Assembly: GCF_963678225.1 (NCBI RefSeq)
Contig: NZ_OY782764.1
Location: 985,001-1,049,000 of the forward strand
Source: an uncultured Cohaesibacter sp.
GTDB taxonomy: Bacteria; Pseudomonadota; Alphaproteobacteria; Rhizobiales; Cohaesibacteraceae
DNA: 64,000 nt
Direction: 5' to 3'
Shown here: piece by piece, positions 1-11,440 of the stretch
Layout: each line of letters opens with the position of its first letter
How positions within the stretch are numbered: the first letter of the stretch is position 1
Notes under the pieces: model-generated
The model's database searches: none
Seen by the model: the letters and a program-made list of their open reading frames with translations, nothing else
What the model was told of the DNA's origin: nothing
Translations under genes and position numbers: made by a program

Positions 1-1
1 T

Positions 2-1723
2 GGCGAATTGATCACGGCAGGGACCAAAGGCAACCGCCTTTCGCGCTCCATACGTCCGGTCTCCCACCGGCGCGAAATTCAGGTCAGCACCATTTCAACT
101 CTTGGTGACGAAAATCTGGTAACCACCAAGCCATTCATGCTCATCTCGGCCAGCCTTGAAACCAAGAAAAGCCTGAATGTGAATTTTCCGGCGTTTGACC
201 CGGTTCGTATCTTTTCTTCTTCGGCAGAAAAGAAGCCGCAAACGTCAAACCTGCAGGACGATCAGCTCTATTCGGCTAACGTGGAAGGCGAAATGCGCCT
301 TCGGAGCGAGCCCCTCAATCTGGTCAGCAATTACAAACTGGACGCAGGGCGCCCGAGCAACTTCGAAATTCGGCGCCTCGTTGACCAGTCAGCATTGTTT
401 CTCTCAGCAGACAACGATCCGACAGAACCTGCCTTTGGCGTCATTGACCCGGGGCGGTTTGAATTCCCAGCCACATCAGTTGATGCGATGGCGCCTTCCT
501 ATATCCGCATTGTGCCGGAAAATATGAGTTCCATTACCAAGACGGAACTGAATGGGCAGGGCACCGAGACCGAGGAAAAGATCGTTGTTGCCGTACAGGG
601 TGATACGGTTCGCAACCTGTTGCTTGAAAACGAAGCCACCGAAGAAGAAGCAGCCAATCTCGCAGACCTGTTTGCAAACAAGGCAGGCATCGAAGCGCTT
701 TCCAATAACCAGCGCATGCGCATTGTCTACCAGCTGGTACATGATGGCATCCGTGAGCGTAAGCCACTGCGAATCAGCCTTTATCTTGGCGAAGAACATC
801 AGATAACGGTCGCGCGTTCGGATCAGGGTATCTTCCAGGTTGCTGATGAGCCGGTGGAAAGCACGCTTTCCCTTTCTGCCGCCGCGGAAAATCTGACCAA
901 TCTTCAGAGTGGACCGCGTCTTTCGGTATATGAATCGGTCTATCAGACAGCCCTTAACAATGGCATCGCGCCGGAGATGATCGATGAAATGATCAAGATC
1001 ATGTCCTTTGATGTCGACTTCAATGCCAAGGTCAAACCTGGCGACTCCTTGCAGCTTTTCCATTCTGTGCCAGAAGATGGCGATGCAGAAAAAGCGGAAA
1101 TCATGTTCATCGAGATTCAGCTCAATGGTGAGACCAAACGCTATTACCGCTACCGCACGCAGGATGACGGCATTGTTGACTATTATGATGAAAATGGCCG
1201 CAGCGCGAAAAAATTCCTGATGCGCAAACCCGCACCCGGAGCCAAATTCCGCTCACCTTTCGGCTGGCGTCGCCATCCGATTCTAAAGATCATGCGTCTG
1301 CATAAAGGTGTCGACTGGTCCGCTCCACGTGGTACGCCGATTCTTGCATCCGGCAACGGTCGTCTCATCACCCGCAAATGGTCCAGCGGGTATGGCAAAT
1401 TCATCCAGATCCAGCATACCAACGGCTATGCCACCGGTTACGCCCATATGACGCGCTTCGAACCGGGTCTGGAGGTTGGCGATTATGTCCATCAGGGCCA
1501 GATCATTGGCTATGTCGGCTCGACCGGCCTTTCGACCGGCCCGCATTTGCACTATGAGGTCACTGTGAATGGTCGCCATGTGGACCCGATGCGCATTCGC
1601 CTGCCGCGGGGCCGCACTTTGAGTGGTGACATGCTCGCCAGCTTCACGCAGGAACGAGAACGCATCAACGATCTTCTGGGCAAGCCAAGCGAAGTGCAGG
1701 TGGCTCAGAACGATACGGACTAA
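2..1723 (+). CDS. M23 family metallopeptidase (5' truncated by window edge)
   Basis: Peptidoglycan endopeptidase of the LytM/M23 type, which cleaves peptide cross-links in the periplasm. The C-terminal catalytic domain has the zinc motif HxxxD (HKGVDW, about residue 432 counted from base 8) and HLH (about 513-515), so it looks catalytically competent. The long region before it resembles the N-terminal extension of membrane-anchored M23 proteins of Hyphomicrobiales. No transmembrane segment or signal is visible at the left edge, and the frame is open to base 2. The TTG at 8 is therefore probably not the true start, and the real one lies upstream of the window. The gene ends at TAA 1721-1723, just before a shared hairpin terminator, and converges on clpB. 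The family call is firm; the cell-wall bond cleaved is not known. Confidence 0.88.
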   Translation, partial: GELITAGTKGNRLSRSIRPVSHRREIQVSTISTLGDENLVTTKPFMLISASLETKKSLNVNFPAFDPVRIFSSSAEKKPQTSNLQDDQLYSANVEGEMRLRSEPLNLVSNYKLDAGRPSNFEIRRLVDQSALFLSADNDPTEPAFGVIDPGRFEFPATSVDAMAPSYIRIVPENMSSITKTELNGQGTETEEKIVVAVQGDTVRNLLLENEATEEEAANLADLFANKAGIEALSNNQRMRIVYQLVHDGIRERKPLRISLYLGEEHQITVARSDQGIFQVADEPVESTLSLSAAAENLTNLQSGPRLSVYESVYQTALNNGIAPEMIDEMIKIMSFDVDFNAKVKPGDSLQLFHSVPEDGDAEKAEIMFIEIQLNGETKRYYRYRTQDDGIVDYYDENGRSAKKFLMRKPAPGAKFRSPFGWRRHPILKIMRLHKGVDWSAPRGTPILASGNGRLITRKWSSGYGKFIQIQHTNGYATGYAHMTRFEPGLEVGDYVHQGQIIGYVGSTGLSTGPHLHYEVTVNGRHVDPMRIRLPRGRTLSGDMLASFTQERERINDLLGKPSEVQVAQNDTD

Positions 1724-1750
1724 GAACTCAGCAATAGTGTGTGAATCAAA

Positions 1751-1787
1751 AAGCCCCGACAGCCAGTCTGCCGGGGCTTTCTTTATC
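1751..1787. terminator. Rho-independent terminator shared by the M23 gene and clpB
   Basis: Inverted repeat AAGCCCCGACAG / CTGCCGGGGCTT with one mismatch and a 5-base loop (ccagt), followed by TTTCTTT on the plus strand and preceded by an A-run that gives a short T-run on the minus strand. It lies between two convergent genes, so it probably works both ways. Confidence 0.8.
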
Positions 1788-1823
1788 TGCTTTGCTTGCC
1801 TTAAGGCGAAAGAAGAGACTTGT

Positions 1824-4415
1824 TTATTCTTCCACACCGAAGGTCAAAGCATCATCCTTGACCACAACATGCACGCGTGACCCATCCAGAATACCGCCCG
1901 AGAGCAGTTCCTCGGCAAGAGGGTCCTGAATATAGCGCTGGATCACCCGCTTCAGCGGACGAGCACCATAAGCCGGATCATATCCCTTGTTGGCCACCCA
2001 TTGGGTTGCTTCATCATCCAGCACCAACTCGATCTTGCGATCGGCCAGAAGATTGGCCAGATGCTTCATCTGAATGGCCACGATGGAAGCCATATGCTCG
2101 CGCATCAGGCGATGGAAGATAATGATCTCATCAATCCTGTTGAGGAACTCAGGCCGGAAGGCAGCCCGGACAACGTCCAGAACCCGCTCCCTGTCGGCCT
2201 CGCTAAGATCCGTTTCCTCCTTGCCAAGCAGGAATTCGGCCCCAAGGTTCGAGGTCATGATGATCAGGGTATTGCGGAAATCCACCGTACGCCCTTGCCC
2301 GTCAGTCAAACGACCATCATCCAGAACCTGCAGCAGAACGTTGAAGACATCCGGATGCGCCTTTTCGATCTCATCGAACAGGATCACCTGATAAGGACGC
2401 CGCCGAACCGCTTCGGTCAACACGCCGCCTTCTTCATAACCCACATAGCCCGGAGGCGCACCGATGAGCCGCGCCACCGAGTGCTTCTCCATGAACTCGG
2501 ACATGTCGAGCCTGACCATGGCATGTTCATCATCGAACAGGAAGTCCGCCAGCGATTTGGTCAATTCGGTTTTACCGACACCGGTTGGCCCGAGGAACAT
2601 GAACGACCCGATCGGGCGATTCGGATCCTGCAGACCGGCCCGTGCACGACGCACGGCCTTGGAAACGGCAGCGACCGCTTCCGCCTGCCCGATCACCCGT
2701 TCGCCAAGCTCGGCTTCCATACGCAACAGCTTGTCCCGCTCGCCTTCCAGCATCTTGTCGACCGGAATCCCGGTCCAGCGCGAGATGACATGGGCGATAT
2801 GGTCAGACTGAACAGACCGCTCGACCATGGCGCCGCCCTGCTGGGTGCGTTCTTCCACTTCGGCAAGCGTGGCTTCAAGGCGCGGAATTTCGCCATAGGC
2901 CAACTCACCAGCCTTGGCCAAGTCGCCCCGACGCTGCGCCTGTTCAAGCTGAACACGGGCTTCGTCGAGCTGTTCCTTCAGCTTGGTCGCATCAGAAAGC
3001 TTGTTCTTTTCCGCCTGCCAGCGCTGGGTCAGCCCTGCCGATTCTTCTTCAAGTCCGGCCAGTTCCTCTTCCAGCTTTTCAAGCCGATCCCGTGAGGCAT
3101 CATCGTCCTCTTTCTTGAGGGCTTCGCGCTCGATCTTGAGCTGAATGATACGACGATCCAATTCGTCCAGCTCTTCAGGCTTGGAATCCACCTGCATACG
3201 CAGCCTTGAAGCGGCTTCGTCCATCAGGTCGATGGCCTTGTCGGGCAAAAAGCGATCGGTGATATAGCGATCCGAAAGAGTGGCGGCAGAAACCAGCGCG
3301 TTATCACTGATTCGCACCCCGTGGTGAAGTTCATACTTCTCCTTGAGGCCACGCAGAATGGACACCGTATCAGCCACAGTCGGTTCATTGACCATAACAG
3401 GCTGGAACCGGCGGGCCAGCGCCGCATCCTTTTCGACATATTTGCGATATTCATCCAGCGTGGTTGCACCAACGCAGTGCAGCTCGCCCCGCGCCAAGGC
3501 TGGCTTAAGCAGGTTGGACGCGTCCATGGCGCCATCAGACTTGCCAGCCCCCACCAGCGTGTGCATTTCGTCGATGAAAAGGATCAGTTCGCCACTGGCC
3601 GCTTCCACTTCACTGAGCACAGCTTTAAGGCGCTCCTCAAACTCACCGCGATATTTTGCACCAGCAATCAAGGCCCCCATATCCAGCGCCAGAAGACGCT
3701 TGTCCTTAAGAGATTCGGGCACATCGCCATTGATAATGCGAAGAGCCAGCCCTTCTGCAATGGCAGTTTTACCCACACCGGGTTCACCAATCAGAACCGG
3801 ATTGTTCTTTGTCCGGCGGGACAGCACCTGAATGGTACGACGAATCTCGTCATCACGCCCGATCACCGGATCAAGCTTGCCATCGCGCGCATCCTGCGTC
3901 AGATCGCGGGCATATTTCTTGAGCGCATCATAGCCCTCTTCTGCCGAAGCGGAATCAGCGGTACGCCCTTTGCGAATTTCTTCAATTGCGCGATTGAGAT
4001 TCTGCGGCGAAACGCCCGCCTTGTTCAGAATCTTGCCAGCGTCACTGTCTGTCAGCATGCTGATAGCCAACAGCAACCGTTCAACAGTGACGTAGGAATC
4101 ACCAGCCTTCTTGGCAATTTCTTCGGCTTTTTCGAACAGTTTGGCCATATGTGGCGACAGATAAAGCTGTCCCGCGCCCGCGCCGGAAACGGACGGGATG
4201 GATTTGAGATGATCTTCCAGAAGCAGGCGCACCTGCGCCGACTGGCCACCAGACCGGTCAATCAGACCAGAAGCCATACCTTCCTTGTCATCCATTAAAA
4301 CCTTGAGAATATGCTCCGGCAAGAAGGCCTGATGCCCCTGCCCGATCGCATAGGTTTGCGCAGACTGCATGAAGCCGCGCGCACGCTCCGTGTAGCGTTC
4401 CAAGTTCATTGTCAC
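1824..4415 (-). CDS. clpB: ATP-dependent protein disaggregase ClpB
   Basis: Hsp100 chaperone that extracts polypeptides from aggregates together with DnaK in the cytosol. At 863 residues it has the usual ClpB length. In order: a double Clp N-terminal domain, the first AAA+ module with Walker A GEPGVGKT (Lys about 216), a long coiled-coil middle domain (about 400-530), and the second AAA+ module with GPTGVGKT (Lys about 615) and a C-terminal small domain. The ATG at 4415 follows AGGAGAG at good spacing; MTM also offers a start two codons later. It lies alone on the minus strand, convergent with the M23 gene. A weak RpoH-type promoter candidate lies upstream at 4570-4597. Confidence 0.97.
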   Translation of the reverse strand: MTMNLERYTERARGFMQSAQTYAIGQGHQAFLPEHILKVLMDDKEGMASGLIDRSGGQSAQVRLLLEDHLKSIPSVSGAGAGQLYLSPHMAKLFEKAEEIAKKAGDSYVTVERLLLAISMLTDSDAGKILNKAGVSPQNLNRAIEEIRKGRTADSASAEEGYDALKKYARDLTQDARDGKLDPVIGRDDEIRRTIQVLSRRTKNNPVLIGEPGVGKTAIAEGLALRIINGDVPESLKDKRLLALDMGALIAGAKYRGEFEERLKAVLSEVEAASGELILFIDEMHTLVGAGKSDGAMDASNLLKPALARGELHCVGATTLDEYRKYVEKDAALARRFQPVMVNEPTVADTVSILRGLKEKYELHHGVRISDNALVSAATLSDRYITDRFLPDKAIDLMDEAASRLRMQVDSKPEELDELDRRIIQLKIEREALKKEDDDASRDRLEKLEEELAGLEEESAGLTQRWQAEKNKLSDATKLKEQLDEARVQLEQAQRRGDLAKAGELAYGEIPRLEATLAEVEERTQQGGAMVERSVQSDHIAHVISRWTGIPVDKMLEGERDKLLRMEAELGERVIGQAEAVAAVSKAVRRARAGLQDPNRPIGSFMFLGPTGVGKTELTKSLADFLFDDEHAMVRLDMSEFMEKHSVARLIGAPPGYVGYEEGGVLTEAVRRRPYQVILFDEIEKAHPDVFNVLLQVLDDGRLTDGQGRTVDFRNTLIIMTSNLGAEFLLGKEETDLSEADRERVLDVVRAAFRPEFLNRIDEIIIFHRLMREHMASIVAIQMKHLANLLADRKIELVLDDEATQWVANKGYDPAYGARPLKRVIQRYIQDPLAEELLSGGILDGSRVHVVVKDDALTFGVEE

Positions 4416-4569
4416 TCTCCTTGTGCACAGTCCTGATCATCCAGCCTTGGCATGATCGAGATGCCACCCTTGAATTTGACTATCGCACAAGCTCCTGATC
4501 TGTTCCAGCGAGCAGGACGATGAGCCAGCCAGCCTCCCTGCTATCCTAGCCAGAGAGGTCTCCCCCTCA

Positions 4570-4597
4570 ATATGGTGTTGCATTTGCGCAACAAAAG
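4570..4597 (-). promoter_or_regulatory. possible heat-shock (RpoH-type) promoter for clpB
   Basis: Read on the minus strand, CTTTTG is followed after 16 bases by CCATAT. The second element resembles the -10 of RpoH promoters (CCCCATNT) and the first only partly resembles CTTGAA. It lies about 155 bases before the clpB start. An imperfect GTTGC/GCAAC inverted repeat sits in the spacer. It rests on position and partial motif match only. Confidence 0.3.
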
Positions 4598-4683
4598 AGG
4601 CAACTATGAATTAATTTCCAGCTGAGACTACCTCCTCCTCCTTGCCCCGACATTGCGGGCCTTTTCCCAAAGGAAGCCCTCCC

Positions 4684-5451
4684 ATGAGCATTTCTCTCAA
4701 AGCCATATATCGCTACCCAATCAAGGGCTTTACCCCGCAGCTTCTGTCGCAGACCGAGATTTCAGAAGGCAAGCCACTACCATGGGACCGCGCCTTTGCT
4801 ATTGAGAATGGAGCCAGCGGCTTTGACACCCAAGCCCCCGCCCATCTTCCAAAGATTCATTTTCTGATGCTAATGAAACAGCCCGAGCTGGCAGCCCTCA
4901 AAACCGAGTTTGATCCGGAAACCGGAGCACTGACCATCAGTAAAGAGGGAGAAAGGGTCGCCGAGGGCAATCTGTTCAACCCTGAATCCATGCAAACCGC
5001 ACTCAATTACCTGTCCAGCTATTGCGCCAAACCCCTGCGCGGCACCCCAAGCCTGCTGCATGCGGAGAATTTTGCCTTCACCGATTCCAAAACGCAGGAT
5101 ATCACGCTCATCAATCTGGCATCCGTAGAAGAAATCAGCGAGAAGGCAGGCAGCGCGCTTGATCCCTTACGTTTCCGCGGCAATTTCTATATTGAAGGGG
5201 CCAAGCCGTGGCAGGAGCATGACTGGGTCGGCAAGGATGTAACCATCGGCGGCCTTCGCTTCCATGTTCGCAAGCGCACGCAACGATGCGCGGCCACCAA
5301 CGCCAACCCCACCACTGGTGAGCGAGACCAGAATATCCCGAAACTACTGATGACCCATTTCGACCATTGTGACTGCGGCATACATCTAATGCCCTTGCAA
5401 AACGGAATCCTGCAGCCGGGCGCCACACTGGAATTCCCACTGGAGGAATAA
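4684..5451 (+). CDS. MOSC domain-containing protein
   Basis: About 255 residues with the N-terminal MOSC beta-barrel (IYRYPIKGF near the start) and a C-terminal MOSC domain. The conserved cysteine is in RTQRCAATNANP, at about residue 202. MOSC domains occur in molybdenum-cofactor sulfurases and in the YcbX/YiiM/mARC family, which handle sulfur or reduce N-hydroxylated compounds, so a Moco-binding role is likely but the substrate is unknown. I chose the ATG at 4684 rather than an in-frame ATG at 4642 because AAAGGAAG lies about 8 bases before it and the protein then begins directly with the conserved domain. It has no operon partner: clpB is divergent and glpK convergent. Confidence 0.85.
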   Translation: MSISLKAIYRYPIKGFTPQLLSQTEISEGKPLPWDRAFAIENGASGFDTQAPAHLPKIHFLMLMKQPELAALKTEFDPETGALTISKEGERVAEGNLFNPESMQTALNYLSSYCAKPLRGTPSLLHAENFAFTDSKTQDITLINLASVEEISEKAGSALDPLRFRGNFYIEGAKPWQEHDWVGKDVTIGGLRFHVRKRTQRCAATNANPTTGERDQNIPKLLMTHFDHCDCGIHLMPLQNGILQPGATLEFPLEE

Positions 5452-5500
5452 GGCACCCGATTCTCTTTTCGCTTTTGCTCGCCAGAAAGCAACAGACAAT

Positions 5501-5530
5501 AAAAAGTGGGGCACCTTTGCGGGCGCCCCA
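5501..5530 (-). terminator. terminator after glpK
   Basis: Inverted repeat TGGGGCACC / GGCGCCCCA with a 6-base loop; on the minus strand the hairpin is followed by CTTTTTATT. It lies 44 bases downstream of the glpK stop, closing the glp gene run. Confidence 0.7.
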
Positions 5531-5573
5531 TCAACTCAGTCAAGGTAGAGGGTATTTATAAGAGGGGAATGCC

Positions 5574-7088
<1,515 letters not shown>

Positions 7089-7137
7089 CTATGAGGCAGG
7101 CGCCTTTCAGCGCCCGCAATTTGTTTTTATTCACCAA

Positions 7138-7845
7138 TCAGGCAAAGAGAACCTGATAAAGCGCAGCGCCACAAATACCGCCGCAGATCGGGCCGAGCAC
7201 GGGAATCCAGGCATAGCCCCAGTTGCTGCCGCCCTTGCCGGGAATAGGCAGAAGAGCATGGGCGATACGTGGGCCCAGATCACGAGCCGGGTTGATGGCG
7301 TAGCCCGTTGTGCCACCCAGAGACAAACCAATCGCAACAATTAGGAAGCCGACGATCAGCGGGTTGACCCCATCAGCAAACTGGTTGGCCCCGATGCCTT
7401 GCAGGCAGAAAAGCAGCACGGCCGTTCCAATGAATTCACTGATGAAGTTGGCAACAGGGCTCTTGATGGCAGGACCCGTTGAAAAGACGCCAAGCTTGGT
7501 GCCTTCATCTTTCGTTTCAGCCCAGTGGGGACCATACATCAGCACGATTATGGCAGCACCAAGGAAACCGCCAACCATCTGGCCCGCAATATATTCCGGC
7601 ACCAGAGCCCAGGGGAAGGCCCCGACGGCGGCCAGACCGATGGTTACGGCAGGGTTGATGTGTGCGCCGGTGAATTTCCCGGTGACATAGACCGCCATGG
7701 CAACAGCAAAACCCCAGCCAAAGGCGATCACGATCCAACCGCCTCCCTTGCCATAGGATTTTTCCAGAGATGTGTTAGCGCACACACCAGCCCCGAAAAT
7801 GATCAGCAGCATGGTGCCAATCATTTCACCAATAAAGTTTTCCAA
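7138..7845 (-). CDS. glpF: glycerol facilitator, MIP/aquaporin family
   Basis: Inner-membrane channel for glycerol uptake, about 235 residues, six membrane helices plus two half-helices. Both NPA boxes are present: HINPAVT and AINPARDLGPR. The Asp after the second NPAR is typical of glyceroporins rather than water-only channels. I place the start at the TTG at 7845 (MENFIGEMIGT) because GGAGGAAG ends a few bases before it. The frame extends 27 codons further upstream to 7926, but that extension is polar and lacks family similarity. It lies between glpD and glpK and is probably co-transcribed with glpK. Confidence 0.93.
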   Translation of the reverse strand: MENFIGEMIGTMLLIIFGAGVCANTSLEKSYGKGGGWIVIAFGWGFAVAMAVYVTGKFTGAHINPAVTIGLAAVGAFPWALVPEYIAGQMVGGFLGAAIIVLMYGPHWAETKDEGTKLGVFSTGPAIKSPVANFISEFIGTAVLLFCLQGIGANQFADGVNPLIVGFLIVAIGLSLGGTTGYAINPARDLGPRIAHALLPIPGKGGSNWGYAWIPVLGPICGGICGAALYQVLFA

Positions 7846-8108
7846 TTCTTCCTCCACATGTATTTCTGCAACTGCAAGGAGCGCAAAGCGTCGCTCCTTT
7901 CCTTCCCCCGGCAGGCTGGCCGGCATCGTCCTCCCAAACGATGCCTAAGCACAGACGAAGGATATCTTTCCTTGGACGGAGCAGTGCAGGTGTTTCCAAA
8001 TGACCTGCCCGGATCCGGAACTCCGAGGAAAGAGAACAGCAAACGGCTCAACCCTATACAGAGGCACATTTAGTCGTGTGCTGAAACTTCTCTTGAAAAC
8101 CGCTGCAA

Positions 8109-9725
8109 TCAGAACGCAACCTCGATGCGCTTCATGACGGCCTGAGTTTCATTCGTTGTGCGGGCTTCATCCCATCCCAAAAGCTCGGCCATAAGAGCCA
8201 CAACTCTCGGAACAGCGGACGCAGCCGCATTTTTATCGATCAATGCAAGAGTGATACGCCCGCAGATAAAGTCAGATGCAGAAACAGCAGCTTCCTTTTC
8301 AATGGCATAGGGCACTTCAGCCTCGATAAAGGCGTAGTCAGGATGCAGGCGCTGGTTCAACCCCTGCTCCTTGGCGATGCGGGCAACATGCTCTGCCTGA
8401 TCGCCGTAGGCTTCGTTCAGATGCTTCGCAACGGCCTCATCCAGATCATAGCTTTTGGCGATCACGCCAGCCTGATCAGGTGAGAAGGCTTCAGCACCGA
8501 TCACTTTCATGTCGTGTGTGCGGCTTCCGCCGACAGATCCGAAGACACCACCCTTGATGACGGTATCCACGGCCTGCTCGGCCATCAGACGATAGGTCGT
8601 CCATTTGCCGCCCGAAATGGTCACAAGACCGGAGTCATCTTCGATGATCACATGGTCACGCGCCAATTGTGAGGTGTCCTTTGCGTTGGGATTGAAGACC
8701 AGCGGACGGATACCGCTCCAAGCTGATTTCACATCCTTTTCGGTCACATCGATATCGAAATAGCGACGGACATAGCTCAACAGATAGCTGATATCTTCCG
8801 CAGACACTTCGGGATGGGATTCCACCTTGCATTCATTATCGGTAGTACCCACAAGCGCCTGCCCTTGCCATGGCAAAATGAACAACACGCGACCGTCATC
8901 GGTTTTCGGGATCAGCAATCCGCCATCCGGTGGCACGAAGTTGGCGTCGAGTATCATGTGAATGCCAGAGCTGACCTTCAAGATAGGCTTGGCTGCCGTA
9001 TCATCCATCTTGCGAATGCCATCGGCAAACGGCCCAGTCGCGTTGATCACCTTCTTGGCTTTGACATCCCATTCTTCGCCCGTATAGGCATCACGCACAC
9101 GGGCACCCGCCACATTCTTTGCCTCATCATGCAGAAGAGAGACAACTTCCACGTGGTTGGCCAGAACGGCACCGGCACGCTCGGCAGTCATGGCAATGGA
9201 AATCGCCATACGAATATCAACAAACTGGCCATCATAATAGAGAATGCAGGCTTTCAACCCTTTGGCGTGCAGCATAGGAAAGCGCCGAATAGCTTCCTTG
9301 GCGCTGATGATCTTGCTGTGGCCGATATTCATCTTGCCAGACAGGATGTCATACATCTTGAGACCGGCATACAGGTAAGGAACCTGCCACCAGGAATAGA
9401 CCGGGGTGATCAGCGGCAAACGGTTGGATAGATGAGGCGCGTTGCGTAGGAAAGCACCGCGTTCATGCAGCGCTTCGCGCACCAGATTATACTGTTCCTT
9501 GTCAAGCCTTTTAACTGCAGCTTCAAGATAGCGCACACCACCATGCACCAACTTGGTGCAGCGACTGGACGTCCCTTCACAAAAATCATAGCGTTCAACA
9601 AGAGCCGTTCTCAGACCGCGTGTTGCCGCATCCAGAGCAATCCCACACCCTGTCGCGCCACCACCAATCACAAGCACGTCAAATGGGGTGTCGTCATGCA
9701 ATTTCTTCAGAGTTTCGGATCTCAT
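8109..9725 (-). CDS. glpD: aerobic glycerol-3-phosphate dehydrogenase
   Basis: Membrane-associated FAD enzyme that oxidises glycerol 3-phosphate to dihydroxyacetone phosphate and passes electrons to quinone. It has 538 residues with the dinucleotide-binding motif GGGATGCGIALDAATRG near residue 22, the EGTSSRCTKLVHGGVRYLE region and the C-terminal DAO domain. The start ATG at 9725 is preceded by GGAGGAAG. It sits between glpR and glpF, with 263 bases separating it from glpF, so glpFK may also have their own promoter. The 412-base upstream gap carries several GlpR-like boxes. Confidence 0.97.
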   Translation of the reverse strand: MRSETLKKLHDDTPFDVLVIGGGATGCGIALDAATRGLRTALVERYDFCEGTSSRCTKLVHGGVRYLEAAVKRLDKEQYNLVREALHERGAFLRNAPHLSNRLPLITPVYSWWQVPYLYAGLKMYDILSGKMNIGHSKIISAKEAIRRFPMLHAKGLKACILYYDGQFVDIRMAISIAMTAERAGAVLANHVEVVSLLHDEAKNVAGARVRDAYTGEEWDVKAKKVINATGPFADGIRKMDDTAAKPILKVSSGIHMILDANFVPPDGGLLIPKTDDGRVLFILPWQGQALVGTTDNECKVESHPEVSAEDISYLLSYVRRYFDIDVTEKDVKSAWSGIRPLVFNPNAKDTSQLARDHVIIEDDSGLVTISGGKWTTYRLMAEQAVDTVIKGGVFGSVGGSRTHDMKVIGAEAFSPDQAGVIAKSYDLDEAVAKHLNEAYGDQAEHVARIAKEQGLNQRLHPDYAFIEAEVPYAIEKEAAVSASDFICGRITLALIDKNAAASAVPRVVALMAELLGWDEARTTNETQAVMKRIEVAF

Positions 9726-10137
9726 CTCTTCCTCCCGAATAAACCGACAAGGTCTGGTTTTCTTTGAGGCAGAACCTCAAAATGTTCGTTTTTGTATCTT
9801 TTCTTTCGTTATTTATATCATTGCTCGAAATAATGTTCAATTGAGTAATTCTAAGGCATTAAACGAAAGAATAAGAACACCAACAGACGCTGTGCAGAAA
9901 AGACGAAGTGCATTGGATTTTCGACGCTAAAACAGAAGCTTATGAGACACAAGGCAAAGGAAGGCATTACAGCCCAAAAGACACAGGAAGAAAGAGAAAA
10001 GGGAAAAAGGAAAATGAAGCTTCTGAGGTACCAGAAAACAAACTATTCGAAAGGTGAGCGTAAAATTACTAGGTCATAAATTTTCGTTTGAATAAAAACG
10101 AACATCCCCGCGATACTGCGTCTTTAAGACCCGAAAT
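9726..10137. promoter_or_regulatory. glpR-glpD intergenic region with candidate GlpR operators
   Basis: A 412-base gene-free, AT-rich stretch. Half-sites resembling the known GlpR word ATGTTCG are at 9781 (AATGTTCGTTTTT) and, inverted, at 10095-10105 (AAAACGAACAT). Weaker relatives are TTGCTCGAAATAATGTTCAA at 9821-9840, TTTCTTTCGTTATTT near 9800 and TTTTCGTTTGAA at 10081. Such repeated TTCG/CGAA boxes are what DeoR-family GlpR recognises, so this is the likely control region of glpD. The operator call is by motif only. Confidence 0.5.
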
Positions 10138-10938
10138 TCAGCTCTCTAACACCAGATGAGCGGTAACGGTGGAGGATTTGATAAGCTCGTCATAGGGCGC
10201 AGGAGGCAGGCAATCCAGAAACAGACCATCAAGCTCCGTTATGTTGCCCAGTTTAACCATCGCACGCCGCCCAAACTTTGTGTGATCGGTTGCCAGAAAG
10301 GTGGTTCGGGAATTCTCAATAATCGTCTGGGCGACCCGAACCTCCCGATAGTCGAAATCCAGCAGCGTGCCATCTTCATCTATTCCGGAAATACCGATTA
10401 CGCCGAAATCGACCTTGAACTGCTTGATGAAATCGATGGTTGCTTCACCAATCACGGCCAGATCACGCGGGCGCACATGCCCAGGCGCGATAGAAACATC
10501 AAAGCTTTCCTGCTGGCTCAGTTTGGCGGCAACATTGATATTGTTGGTCACCACATTGAGATTCTTGTGATTGAGCAAAGCGTCGGCCACAGCTTCGGTG
10601 GTTGTGCCGATATTGAGAAAAAGGGACGCCCCATCAGGAATATGCGCAGCAACCATCTGACCGATTCTGGCTTTCTCATCCTTCATCACTTCGCGCCGCT
10701 CGGTGTAATCGACATTGCGCGTATTGGATATCAGGCTCGCTCCCCCGTGATAGCGGCGCAAGATGCCGTGGTCACACAAAAGCGCGATATCCCGCCGGAT
10801 GGTCTGTGGAGTGATGTCGAAGAGAGCAGCCAGTTTTTCAATGCCAACAAAGCCCTCAGAGCGCGCAATCTCAACGATCTTTTCCTGTCTCTGATTAAGC
10901 CCCTTCTGGGTTGCGGTGGCATTCTGGCCGGTTACCAT
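10138..10938 (-). CDS. glpR: DeoR/GlpR family transcriptional repressor
   Basis: DNA-binding regulator of glycerol 3-phosphate metabolism. Its 266 residues carry a DeoR-type winged helix near residues 16-70 (FVGIEKLAALFDITPQTIRRDI, shortened here, then the YHGGASL linker) and the sugar-phosphate-binding DeoR C-terminal domain (NIGTTTEAVADALL). In characterised relatives glycerol 3-phosphate releases the repressor. The start ATG is preceded by GGAGAAG. It lies directly upstream of glpD in the same orientation, and GlpR-like half-sites lie between them. The ligand is inferred from context, since other DeoR members sense other sugar phosphates. Confidence 0.9.
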   Translation of the reverse strand: MVTGQNATATQKGLNQRQEKIVEIARSEGFVGIEKLAALFDITPQTIRRDIALLCDHGILRRYHGGASLISNTRNVDYTERREVMKDEKARIGQMVAAHIPDGASLFLNIGTTTEAVADALLNHKNLNVVTNNINVAAKLSQQESFDVSIAPGHVRPRDLAVIGEATIDFIKQFKVDFGVIGISGIDEDGTLLDFDYREVRVAQTIIENSRTTFLATDHTKFGRRAMVKLGNITELDGLFLDCLPPAPYDELIKSSTVTAHLVLES

Positions 10939-11440
10939 TTTTCTTCTCCACTTTGATAAAGCCTGATTATTTCAAGCATATCCGCTTTCCTTATACACCG
11001 GATGGGCGCGCGGGTTCCACCGATAATGGGTAGCAATACGGGGATTAATCGAAGGTTTCCGAAACTGACGGCCTATCAAGGCGCAGACCTTTGCCACCGT
11101 TATCGGCTAGCGTCCATCTGACGCATCCCCGACTTTGATCGATTTCCCCCGCATGAACCAGCGGATGACTATTCAGGATCACATGCAGAAATCTCTCTTG
11201 AAAAGTCCATCAACTGTCTGCCTGCCATTTTCAAAGCCTATTGAACCTGCTAGTCGTCCAACAAACAAAATGATATTCAAATTCGAAAATAGCTTTTATG
11301 CGCTTCTCTTGAACATCACAGCGACCAATATGATGGCCAAGCAAGAATAGAAGGGATATACAGTCCTGGCGTCGCATGAAGTCTCGCGGATTGGACGCAT
11401 CGGGTTCGCGAGCAAGCCAAAGGCAGTATTCCAGAGTCAT
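10939..11440. other. gene-free stretch between glpR and the DUF707 gene
   Basis: About 500 bases between divergent genes. Short open frames on both strands have no recognisable domain and no convincing ribosome-binding site. I see no hairpin terminator, repeat or recognisable operator. It presumably holds the divergent promoters. Confidence 0.5.

Noticed and set aside
3321..4298. A 325-codon open frame on the plus strand opposite clpB
   Set aside because: It is antisense to a clear clpB gene, has no domain and reflects the codon bias of the opposite strand. The same applies to other long antisense frames here, for example opposite leuS, ffh and leuC.
10939..11440. Small genes in the glpR-DUF707 gap
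   Set aside because: The 71- and 84-codon frames have no ribosome-binding site or domain and overlap one another on opposite strands.
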